Below are positions 1 to 6,060 of a DNA stretch of 6,060 nucleotides, one piece after another. The stretch is from Rhodospirillaceae bacterium (lineage in GTDB: Bacteria; Pseudomonadota; Alphaproteobacteria; Rickettsiales; UBA3002). The position numbers and the translations under genes are program-made. Below the pieces are notes generated by a model, which was not told the DNA's origin, did not search any database, and worked only from the letters and a program-made list of their open reading frames with translations. The stretch lies in NCBI GenBank assembly GCA_947458525.1, contig CANHAG010000088.1:1-6060 (forward strand), given 5' to 3'. Position 1 is the first letter of the stretch. Every line of letters starts with the position of its first letter.

Positions 1-205
1 CAGGCGGGTCAAATCCTTTGTTGATGCATTCCATGAGCTGTCCCTCATTCAGGCGTAATTGCCCGTATTGATCCACATCATCCATCCCGCTGCAATTGAC
101 GGTAGCGGGTGCAGCAACGGCCGCAGGCGCTGCATACGGCGCGCTACTCAGCATGCTGCATCCGAGAAATAGAATCGCTGTGGCTGGTGTAAGTGATTTA
201 CGCAT
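1..205 (-). CDS. Small exported cysteine-containing protein, incomplete at window edge
   Basis: I do not recognise this family. The reading frame opens with ATG at 205 and stays open for 68 codons to the window edge, so the C-terminus is missing. The N-terminus begins MRKSLTPATAILFLGCSML and then turns Ala/Pro-rich (about residues 22-34). This is a typical Sec signal peptide with a likely cleavage near residues 28-34. Cys16 lies inside the hydrophobic core, but the preceding residues F-L-G fit a lipobox poorly, so a lipoprotein is possible but not favoured. After the signal peptide there are Cys38 and Cys60, which could form a disulfide in the periplasm. The gene starts seven bases after the stop of the large secreted repeat protein and has a strong Shine-Dalgarno sequence, so the two are very likely co-transcribed. 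A VirB7-like role was considered because of size and location, but nothing in the sequence establishes it. Confidence 0.8.
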   Translation of the reverse strand, partial: MRKSLTPATAILFLGCSMLSSAPYAAPAAVAAPATVNCSGMDDVDQYGQLRLNEGQLMECINKGFDPP

Positions 206-212
206 CAGTGGA

Positions 213-3200
213 TTACCCTCCTGAGGCCGGCTGTGCATTTTGAGGCGTACGGCGATCCTCGCGGATGCGATATACCTTTATCTGATCCCAGCGTTGCAGA
301 ACACAGCGCTGAAGATTCTGATCCTCGCAGTCTGTACTGATTCCAAGAATTCCGAACGGGCCCTCATCCAGATCTGTGGACGCGGATGGTTTATAAAATG
401 TCCGCGTCAGTACCTGACCCATCGCGTCCGTTCCGCCGCATATATCGGGCGATCCCCCATCATCCGCAGCTTGGATATTCACCCAGCATGACCCCTCACT
501 CTGGCAGGTCTGTGGATCATTATTGCTGCCCTCTACGACCACCGCCAGTCTGGGCAGACCCGGTTTTGAACCTTCTGCGCTGCCATTTTCGTCAAGAATC
601 AGTATATCTCCGAGCCGCGCGTTATCAAGCCCGGTTAAGATGCCGCTGGCAGTACCACCAAAGTTGGGAAAACGTTGGTTTTCATCAGGTTCTGTAGTGT
701 AGCCACGCCATGCCAGAGGCCAGGAAACCTGTGACATGCGTGTTTGTTCGGTTGCACCGGGCAGGGGACGCATGGCGTTGAATTCTCCACCGGCAAGTCC
801 CAGTAATTTTTCTTCAGTGCTTTCAGGCTTGAAGACTTTGTCATAGCGGCCGATGCAGTAAAGCCCATCCTTGCGCATGGTGCGGGTCTGGTAGAGTTTC
901 AGTTCTGTCCAGCTGGTAATGGGGTCAGGCGCGGAAATATTCACGCCCCCGAAGCTGGCATCACCGCCCCAGCCACCAAAGAGGCAGCGCTCGTCCTTGC
1001 GTTCTGCATCTCCTGAAACCCCTTCGCGGCCAACGCCAACGATCGCGGTATATTGCCCCAAATCATCCATCGGGTCTTGCTTAGAGCTGGTAGATTTCTG
1101 AATAGGGCGTCCGGTATCATGCAACCGGATATACGGCATGTTGCTGCCGAAATATTCCTTGAATGTTAGCCCTTCTGGCACGCCCGATGGAAGCTCGCTC
1201 TCTGTAAGTTTTTCAGGGTCATGATAACGCATTTTCAGCTTGTTGATAGGAATCATGGGGGCGCGAAGCTGCTCGCACATCTTCGCCATGTTGGAGGGGT
1301 TCTGCGCCGGCTCAAGTGGGGTGCAGGCAGCGATGGGGCTGTAGGGAAAGCTTGTGACCATTCCAAGCGTCAGATTTCCCGGTGATGCAGCCTCACCCAT
1401 ACCCGAAATGGATGAAACAGAACTTGCCGCTGTACTGATAGAGGTTGCGCCGTTGAAATTCTGTAGCTGGTTAAGCTGTGTGCCTAGAACCGCCGACATC
1501 TGCCCCGTCTGCAAAGCTGACGTACTGATGCCGGATATGTTTTGTATTTTTGCGATATCAACAAAGTTATTGGTATAGCCGCGAAGAATCTGGCTGGTTC
1601 GATTGATAGGCATGTCTGTGAAGCGGTTAATCAGCGCGCCCTGACTGGTAAACATTGACCCAAGACTTGCAGGGTTGAAATTCGAAATCGTACTTCCAAG
1701 CGCTGAGGTCTGACTTTCAATACCTGCACCGAGTCGTTGGGGATTAATGTTGCTCAATCCCTGAAAGCTCATGCTCTGATTTTGTAAAAAATCCCGTGCG
1801 ACATTGACTCTCATGCCCGGCGGCAGCCCCAGCACACCGTTAATCTGCGCATTAATCGTGGGGGCAACACTACGCATGGGGGTTTTTGGATCAATAGTTT
1901 GTAAGCCTTCAGCATACGAGCTGACCATTTTTTCCATGGACTCGGAACTCAAGCTGGTCGCCGCCTTCTCAAGCCCGGGTAAGGTTCTTGGCAGCTGAAT
2001 CGCCTGTCTGACATCAGAGGCTATTTGCGGGGCCACCATACGCATAGTCGAGGTGGGAACCATACCGGAAAGATGGTTGACCTGCGCGTTCATGCTTTGG
2101 CGTAATTGTCCAACCGTCATATTTTCAGCTTGTGCGGCAACGTTGGGCAGGCCGGGAATTTTAGCGCCGACAGAAGCCCCAAGCGAGCGGATGGGAAGTG
2201 TGTCTGGAATACGATTGAGCGATTGACCGGCATCTTTCAACTGTTTTACTGCACTACTTACCGTGGTAGATTCTGAAAAGGAAAGCGCCATTGCACTTTG
2301 CGCTTTCAAATGCTCCCCTGCCTTTTCAAAACTGACATTGCCGATTCCCCCCATCATGGGCTGCACATTCTGCAATGTTCTTGCGGCGCCGGATAATTGC
2401 CCCGCTACTTGCCCCACATTCTGAGTGCCGGGGAAGGCATTCAGCATTGCCTGACCCGCCCGGAGTGTGGGGGCTGCATTGGCCAGTGACATATCCGGTT
2501 TAAGCGAGTCAATTCTGCCCAAAAGGTTTGCAGGTGTTCTTAGGTAAGAGGCGTATTGACCCATCCCCACCTGCGGCGGAAGCCGGGAAAGCGTGCTTGC
2601 CTGACTTCTCATCATCGCGGATAAATCTCCCGCGTTGAGATTGAGATTGCTCATATTGCTGAAAATCTGACCTTGGGAATTCATGACGGACGATAAATTG
2701 CCAACCCCCACTTTGGAGGCCATTTGCTGCAGATTGCCGGCCATATTCGCATAACCCCGAAGTTGGCCAGCCATAGCGCTTACAGGGGTGCCCCCCGGCA
2801 CACTATTCATGACTCCCTGCACGTTACCGATCATACCTCTCACCTGATTAACGTTTAAATCAGATGGCAGAGAGGAAAGATTAATCGATTGCAGACTGCT
2901 TCCGAGGCTTGATACCGTGCCGCCGATCCTGAGGACGGGGTTGACGGGCAGAAAAGGAGGCACCACAGTTTTTCGATCCGGCGTTCCGGTGTAAGAGACG
3001 GCACATGCCGGAGAATCTTCGGAGGCACCAAAACAGACACTGCAGGGCTGCGGAATGCAAGGCCATGTTTGCGGCGGCTGGGATGGATTGGGTATCACTT
3101 TGCAGCACGGGTTTTTCTGCATGCCGGAATTGCTCATGCAATTTTTATTGAATGATACCCTGTCCTGAACATGTTTTGTAAAGCCGATGCGCTGATCGCG

Positions 3201-4328
3201 GAATGAGAGGATATCGACCTTGATTACCTTGTCATCTTTATCCCCGGCGCAGAATACGTTTGCGCCCTGACTGGCGAACATGTCCCGGTCGTTATCCTCA
3301 AAATCCCAGCGCGGCGAGAACGGGTGGCTCGGATCAACAATCTCCTCATAGGGCAGCTGCATGAGCATGCTGACCCGCACATCCGGCATGGGGGAGGGGG
3401 GGGCGATAGGCTGGTTGATTCTAATCTGAGAAGGAAGTCGTGGCTCCTCAGGCGCGTTGGGGTTAATGCGGTAGCTGGGGTCCTGCAGCAGTTTTTTCCA
3501 CGCGCCCTGAAGATAGAGGCCAGCATCATATTCGTTCATGGTCTGATCGCCGGAAGGGCGCATGGTAAGCGGCTGACAATGGGACGCAAGATTGATCCTC
3601 TGGGTTGGATCATTTGCATTTTCCATGGAATATGTTCTGACGTTTTCCTTATAGGCCGGATCCACCGCAGACTGAAGAATGTACTGATTGGTGCAGTTAT
3701 CAATTTTCAGCCGCCCAAACATGGCTTTTTCAGCAGGAGTTTGCGGTTTGGAAGGAGTTTCAATCTGATTAACACAGCTGGCAAGTTTAAGCCCGGTGCT
3801 TGCGCCCGCTCCACCACCTCCGGGCATGGCAAAAACATCACGAGAACTGCCCGGCGTGCCGCGGTAAACATTACGCAGCGCTTCTTTTTTTGCCTCATCC
3901 AGCTCATCCATATTGAGGCTGTAGAAAAGATGGGGCGTATATTCGGCAATCAGCGATTTGAGCGGTGTGGTGATATGCCGGATTGCCTCACCGCTGCGGG
4001 AACCTTCATACGATCGAATCTGGCCACAGTTTTGCCCGCATCTGCGGATGGCGCGCTCGCAACTGCTATTGCCGCTATATTGCAGCGATAAATCGCGGTA
4101 GCGCACGTCGCAATCCTGACTCAGGCTTGCGCCCGAAGGAGGCGCGCAGGCGGATGGCTTCTGACATACATGGCCGGAAGCGCCGGCGGGTTCCGCTGCA
4201 CGCGCGGAAACCGGCATAATCTGTGCGGATAAAAAAAACAAAGCCACCAGCAGGTGACAAGGCCGCCAGCCTTCACAATGTTTTCGTAGCGCGTGGGTCT
4301 TTCGCCTGTGACTCGAATGATACGCCAT
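213..4328 (-). CDS. Very large secreted repeat protein with cysteine-rich ends, unknown function
   Basis: I do not recognise this protein as a named family. From ATG at 4328 it is 1371 aa; this start has AGGA four bases upstream. An in-frame GTG at 4364 would add 12 residues but has no good ribosome binding site. A long basic n-region precedes a hydrophobic core (about residues 26-38) and an A-R-A cleavage site near 44, so the protein should be exported. Residues 55-442 hold 17 cysteines, with a Pro-rich stretch near 296-316. Residues 443-1001 contain no cysteine, and 483-960 are about 19 degenerate units of about 24 residues. Residues 1002-1342 hold nine cysteines and a segment (1237-1267) with GDILIL followed by LAVVVE, faintly like NlpC/P60 or CHAP domains but without a visible catalytic Cys-His pair. 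No internal membrane helices are obvious. It is divergent from virB8-virB9, suggesting a T4SS-linked surface or envelope protein; that role is inference. Confidence 0.88.
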   Translation of the reverse strand: MAYHSSHRRKTHALRKHCEGWRPCHLLVALFFLSAQIMPVSARAAEPAGASGHVCQKPSACAPPSGASLSQDCDVRYRDLSLQYSGNSSCERAIRRCGQNCGQIRSYEGSRSGEAIRHITTPLKSLIAEYTPHLFYSLNMDELDEAKKEALRNVYRGTPGSSRDVFAMPGGGGAGASTGLKLASCVNQIETPSKPQTPAEKAMFGRLKIDNCTNQYILQSAVDPAYKENVRTYSMENANDPTQRINLASHCQPLTMRPSGDQTMNEYDAGLYLQGAWKKLLQDPSYRINPNAPEEPRLPSQIRINQPIAPPSPMPDVRVSMLMQLPYEEIVDPSHPFSPRWDFEDNDRDMFASQGANVFCAGDKDDKVIKVDILSFRDQRIGFTKHVQDRVSFNKNCMSNSGMQKNPCCKVIPNPSQPPQTWPCIPQPCSVCFGASEDSPACAVSYTGTPDRKTVVPPFLPVNPVLRIGGTVSSLGSSLQSINLSSLPSDLNVNQVRGMIGNVQGVMNSVPGGTPVSAMAGQLRGYANMAGNLQQMASKVGVGNLSSVMNSQGQIFSNMSNLNLNAGDLSAMMRSQASTLSRLPPQVGMGQYASYLRTPANLLGRIDSLKPDMSLANAAPTLRAGQAMLNAFPGTQNVGQVAGQLSGAARTLQNVQPMMGGIGNVSFEKAGEHLKAQSAMALSFSESTTVSSAVKQLKDAGQSLNRIPDTLPIRSLGASVGAKIPGLPNVAAQAENMTVGQLRQSMNAQVNHLSGMVPTSTMRMVAPQIASDVRQAIQLPRTLPGLEKAATSLSSESMEKMVSSYAEGLQTIDPKTPMRSVAPTINAQINGVLGLPPGMRVNVARDFLQNQSMSFQGLSNINPQRLGAGIESQTSALGSTISNFNPASLGSMFTSQGALINRFTDMPINRTSQILRGYTNNFVDIAKIQNISGISTSALQTGQMSAVLGTQLNQLQNFNGATSISTAASSVSSISGMGEAASPGNLTLGMVTSFPYSPIAACTPLEPAQNPSNMAKMCEQLRAPMIPINKLKMRYHDPEKLTESELPSGVPEGLTFKEYFGSNMPYIRLHDTGRPIQKSTSSKQDPMDDLGQYTAIVGVGREGVSGDAERKDERCLFGGWGGDASFGGVNISAPDPITSWTELKLYQTRTMRKDGLYCIGRYDKVFKPESTEEKLLGLAGGEFNAMRPLPGATEQTRMSQVSWPLAWRGYTTEPDENQRFPNFGGTASGILTGLDNARLGDILILDENGSAEGSKPGLPRLAVVVEGSNNDPQTCQSEGSCWVNIQAADDGGSPDICGGTDAMGQVLTRTFYKPSASTDLDEGPFGILGISTDCEDQNLQRCVLQRWDQIKVYRIREDRRTPQNAQPASGG
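216..223 (-). promoter_or_regulatory. Strong ribosome binding site for the small exported protein
   Basis: On the minus strand the sequence reads CAGGAGGG, a near-perfect Shine-Dalgarno sequence, ending 10 bases before the ATG at 205. It lies in the last codons of the upstream large gene, just before its TAA stop (215-213). This supports an operon with independent, efficient initiation of the small gene and fixes its start. Confidence 0.75.
1449..2882 (-). repeat. About 19 degenerate protein repeats of ~24 residues inside the large secreted protein
   Basis: The region encodes residues 483-960 (numbered from the ATG at 4328). Each unit is a short probable helix with small and hydrophobic residues, a central Gln, then a Leu and a hydrophobic-Pro turn. 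The rough pattern is Q-x(2-4)-L-x-x-hydrophobic-x(0-3)-P. Examples are LSAMMRSQASTLSRLP (569-584), VKQLKDAGQSLNRIP (694-708), SVAPTINAQINGVLGLP (820-836) and LGSMFTSQGALINRFTDMP (889-907). The unit-ending prolines are spaced about 20-30 residues apart, or at multiples of about 24. The repeats are visible only at protein level; no long identical DNA repeats were seen, so the array is old and diverged. Unit boundaries and copy number are approximate. A helical solenoid or elongated stalk is a plausible fold, inferred only. Confidence 0.7.
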
Positions 4329-4443
4329 TCTGTCCTGACCGGGCCTTTGCTGATGGTAATTCACTGAATTAATATTCCGCTTTGGACTTTAGCATAAATT
4401 TTCGTTAACTGCACTTGAAATAACCTTCTTCTGTGGTTGATTT
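4329..4443. promoter_or_regulatory. Divergent AT-rich intergenic region, probable promoters for both units
   Basis: This gap separates the two divergent units, so promoters for both should lie here or nearby. Bases 4365-4443 are about 68% A+T, well above the flanking genes. On the plus strand the best candidate is TTGGAC (4382-4387), 17 bases, then TTAACT (4405-4410), which is a weak match. On the minus strand TATGCT within 4365-4410 is a possible -10 with only a poor -35. No clear operator or long inverted repeat is visible. The individual promoter calls are tentative; the regulatory role of the gap rests mostly on gene orientation. Confidence 0.45.
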
Positions 4444-5178
4444 GTGAAGGAAAATAAACGCCCGTCATCACCGAAAATCCTTGTGGACGACTCCTATTTT
4501 AAGGAGGCTCGTCAATGGTTTAATGAAATTTACATTGCGCCGGTTTCCAGCCGGAGTTTTTTCCTGATTCTAGGAATCATTGCACTGAGTGTATTGCTGA
4601 TTGCCCTGGTTGCTATCATCCAGCTTACCCCGGTTAATGAACCTGTAACGCTTACCATCAACCATTCGGCGATTGATGAAACAGAGACGCAGCTGGTGCG
4701 CATCCGCCCCCCCGGCATGGGGCTGAATGCCTCGCTTAAGCGGTTTATGGTTGCGCAGTATGTAACGATGCGGGAAAGCTATAAACCAGCCACGTGGGAG
4801 GGGCGCAGAAACTTTATCCGCGCGTATAGCGACGCGCTGGTTGCAGCCGCAGATGAAAAAGCATCTGCGGATACCAATCCGCAAAGTTACCGCGCCCTGC
4901 TGGGAGAAGTGGGGGAGCGGCTGGTGACGATTCAGGATGTCTATCTGGCGCGCCCGCCGAAAGATCCGAATGCGCCGCGTGAGGCGGTGGTCCGGTTTAC
5001 GGTTCAGTATAGAAAAGTATCAAATCTGCCCGAATCTTCATGGACAGCAACCTTGCGCTTCCATTATAGCAATACCAGAGTTGCTGAAACTGAGTCGGCG
5101 GATAAAGCTTCCGGAAAGCTGGCGGCAGGTGTTCCTCTGTTCAAAGTTGTAAGTTATGAAGTGGTGCAAAATCGTTAG
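4444..5178 (+). CDS. virB8: Type IV secretion system protein VirB8
   Basis: This 244-aa protein matches VirB8, the bitopic inner-membrane subunit that nucleates assembly of the T4SS and contacts VirB9 and VirB10. Residues 1-38 form a cytoplasmic tail, 39-61 a single membrane helix, and 62-244 a periplasmic NTF2-like domain. Family hallmarks are the opening helix with YVTMRESY (106-113), the T-I-Q-D-V segment near 162-166, the strand pair VRFTVQYR and WTATLRFHY, and a C-terminal G-V-P-L-F-K-V-V-S-Y-E-V (229-240), comparable to the usual N-P-x-G-F-x-V-x-x-Y. Length is normal for the family. The start is GTG at 4444, the first possible codon after an in-frame TGA at 4438. No Shine-Dalgarno is visible, and GTG at 4483 is an alternative. 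The 3' end overlaps virB9 by 23 bases, implying translational coupling. Confidence 0.9.
   Translation: MKENKRPSSPKILVDDSYFKEARQWFNEIYIAPVSSRSFFLILGIIALSVLLIALVAIIQLTPVNEPVTLTINHSAIDETETQLVRIRPPGMGLNASLKRFMVAQYVTMRESYKPATWEGRRNFIRAYSDALVAAADEKASADTNPQSYRALLGEVGERLVTIQDVYLARPPKDPNAPREAVVRFTVQYRKVSNLPESSWTATLRFHYSNTRVAETESADKASGKLAAGVPLFKVVSYEVVQNR
4847..4870 (+). repeat. Perfect 9-bp inverted repeat inside virB8
   Basis: CCGCAGATG (4847-4855) and CATCTGCGG (4862-4870) are exact reverse complements separated by the six-base loop AAAAAG. In mRNA this would form a compact GC-rich hairpin. It encodes A-A-D-E-K-A-S-A in the VirB8 periplasmic domain. It is not followed by a T tract, so it is not an intrinsic terminator. 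It could be chance or a consequence of codon choice. Confidence 0.5.
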
Positions 5179-5956
5179 TATGCTTCTGGCCGGGCTTCTG
5201 CTCTGGCCCGAGGTTTCACTGGCCGTACAGGTGCCGCGCCCGGTGGCCACGGATAGCCGTATTCGTACCGTGCGGTATAGTCCGAATGAGGTATTCCAGT
5301 TTATTGGCCATTACGGCTATCAATCCTCCATCGAATTTGCAGAAGATGAGAAAATTCTTACCGTTTCCGTAGGCGATTCGCTTGCGTGGCTGATTAATCC
5401 TTCTGGCAACCGACTTTTCCTGAAGCCGATTGAGCAAAACGCGCTGACCAATATGACCGTCATCACCGACAAGCGGTCATATCTGTTTGAGCTGCACGCG
5501 GCGGAGACTCAGTCTATCCGCGATGAAAATATGGTGTTTGTTCTGCGGTTTGTTTTTCCTCAAAGCGATACTGCCGCGCTTGATTTCAACAATTTTGAGC
5601 CCATGCCGGATATTGAACGTGACCGGGAGAAATTTAATTTCAACTACACCATCCGCGGGTCGGATCTTATCGCCCCCATCCGTATTTTTGATGATGGCGA
5701 GTTCACCTATTTCCAGTTTCGTGATCAGAACACCGAAATACCAGGCATTTTTCTCGTGGATTCACTCGGAAATGAGCAGCTGGTCAATTTCCGCACGCGC
5801 GGCGATTATATCGTGGTAGAGCGGTTAGGCTCGCGCTTTACGCTCCGCCGTGGAGGCTATATTCTGTGTGTGTATAACGAGCGCCTGCCGGTACAGAAAA
5901 TACGGGAGCCTGAAAAAACCACCATACAGAGAATTGAAGGGTATAATCCGTTTTAG
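5156..5956 (+). CDS. virB9: Type IV secretion system protein VirB9 (VirB9/TrbG/CagX family)
   Basis: This 266-aa protein is a VirB9-family subunit of the T4SS core complex, which joins VirB7 and VirB10 in the periplasmic/outer-membrane ring. The signal peptide is residues 1-23, with a basic start MKWCK and cleavage after S-L-A. The N-terminal domain follows with V-R-Y-S-P-N-E-V (39-46), I-E-F-A-E-D-E (59-65) and a W-L-I-N-P-S-G-N-R-L-F-L-K-P segment (78-90). The C-terminal beta domain carries the typical P-I-R-I-F-D-D-G-E-F-T-Y-F-Q-F (174-188), I-F-L-V (197-200), V-N-F-R-T-R-G-D-Y-I-V-V (210-221) and F-T-L-R-R-G-G (238-244). Cys248 is the only cysteine in the mature protein. The ATG at 5156 lies inside the virB8 end; ATG at 5180 is an alternative start but would lose the basic n-region. 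Length is normal and no defect is seen. Confidence 0.92.
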   Translation: MKWCKIVSMLLAGLLLWPEVSLAVQVPRPVATDSRIRTVRYSPNEVFQFIGHYGYQSSIEFAEDEKILTVSVGDSLAWLINPSGNRLFLKPIEQNALTNMTVITDKRSYLFELHAAETQSIRDENMVFVLRFVFPQSDTAALDFNNFEPMPDIERDREKFNFNYTIRGSDLIAPIRIFDDGEFTYFQFRDQNTEIPGIFLVDSLGNEQLVNFRTRGDYIVVERLGSRFTLRRGGYILCVYNERLPVQKIREPEKTTIQRIEGYNPF

Positions 5957-5968
5957 GTAGAGTGCGAT

Positions 5969-6060
5969 ATGTTTCAGAAACGAATCACGGTAGAGCAGGT
6001 GGAAGAGGGCAGGGAGCTTGCCCCGAAATTTGACGCGGAAGGGCTGATTCCATGCGTGAC
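5969..6060 (+). CDS. hisI: Phosphoribosyl-AMP cyclohydrolase HisI, N-terminal part
   Basis: Only 30 codons are in the window. The sequence from ATG at 5969 reads like the start of HisI, with E-E-G-R-E-L-A-P-K-F-D-A-E-G-L-I-P-C-V-T (residues 13-32 approximately), where K-F-D-x-x-G-L-I-P is a family hallmark. HisI opens the ring of phosphoribosyl-AMP in the third step of histidine biosynthesis in the cytoplasm, using Zn and Mg; the metal-binding residues lie beyond the window. A purine-rich GGTAGAG (5956-5962) sits six bases upstream as a ribosome binding site. The gene starts 12 bases after virB9 in the same direction, so it may be read through from the virB8-virB9 promoter. A VirB10 start was considered here because of the neighbours, but the sequence does not fit VirB10, which should show a cytoplasmic tail and membrane helix. 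Confidence 0.82.
   Translation, partial: MFQKRITVEQVEEGRELAPKFDAEGLIPCV

Noticed and set aside
161..205. Lipobox around Cys16 of the small exported protein
   Set aside because: The residues before Cys (F-L-G) do not fit the [LVI][ASTVI][GAS]C consensus, and an Ala/Pro-rich signal peptidase I region follows.
2855..3529. Overlapping minus-strand frames of 61-101 codons within the large gene
   Set aside because: They are alternative frames of the same coding strand, with Cys/Arg/Pro-rich translations and no independent ribosome binding sites; considered shadows.
3324..4091. A 255-codon plus-strand open frame opposite the large secreted gene
   Set aside because: It is antisense to a frame with a signal peptide, ordered domains and repeats; its own translation has erratic Arg/His/Ile composition and no recognisable motif.
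4366..4376. Short inverted repeat GAAT-TAAT-ATTC near the alternative GTG start
   Set aside because: Four-base arms in AT-rich DNA are expected by chance and no terminator or operator pattern accompanies them.
4405..4419. CtrA-like site TTAA-N7-TGAA in the divergent gap
   Set aside because: One of the two half-sites has a mismatch to TTAA and the region is AT-rich, so chance occurrence is likely.
5969..6060. VirB10 start, expected after virB9
   Set aside because: The residues fit the HisI N-terminus (K-F-D-A-E-G-L-I-P) and show no VirB10 cytoplasmic/membrane pattern.

Overview
The window looks like chromosomal DNA from an alphaproteobacterium. GC content is moderate by eye. The main clues are the VirB8 and VirB9 protein styles and a hisI start that reads like alphaproteobacterial HisI. 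Genus cannot be decided from this sequence. No rRNA, tRNA, CRISPR array, insertion sequence, integrase or clear terminator was seen, and no gene-free stretch exceeds about 115 bases.

Layout. Two divergent transcription units meet at an AT-rich gap (4329-4443). The leftward unit holds a very large secreted protein (213-4328, 1371 aa from the preferred ATG). Seven bases after its stop comes a second small exported protein (205 down to the window edge, incomplete) with a strong ribosome binding site. The rightward unit holds virB8 (4444-5178) and virB9 (5156-5956), which overlap by 23 bases. Twelve bases later hisI begins (5969, running off the window).

How the genes may work together. VirB8 is the inner-membrane/periplasmic assembly factor and VirB9 the periplasmic/outer-membrane core subunit of a type IV secretion system (T4SS). 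The partner VirB10 is not next; a histidine biosynthesis gene follows instead, so this is a partial or dispersed T4SS locus. The large leftward protein has a signal peptide, two cysteine-rich end modules and a central cysteine-free region of about 480 residues made of roughly 19 degenerate copies of a unit of about 24 residues. I do not recognise this architecture. Its divergent placement makes it a candidate surface, adhesive or T4SS-associated protein, but that is inference.

Most interesting item: the 1371-aa repeat protein together with its small secreted neighbour, placed back to back with a virB8-virB9 pair.
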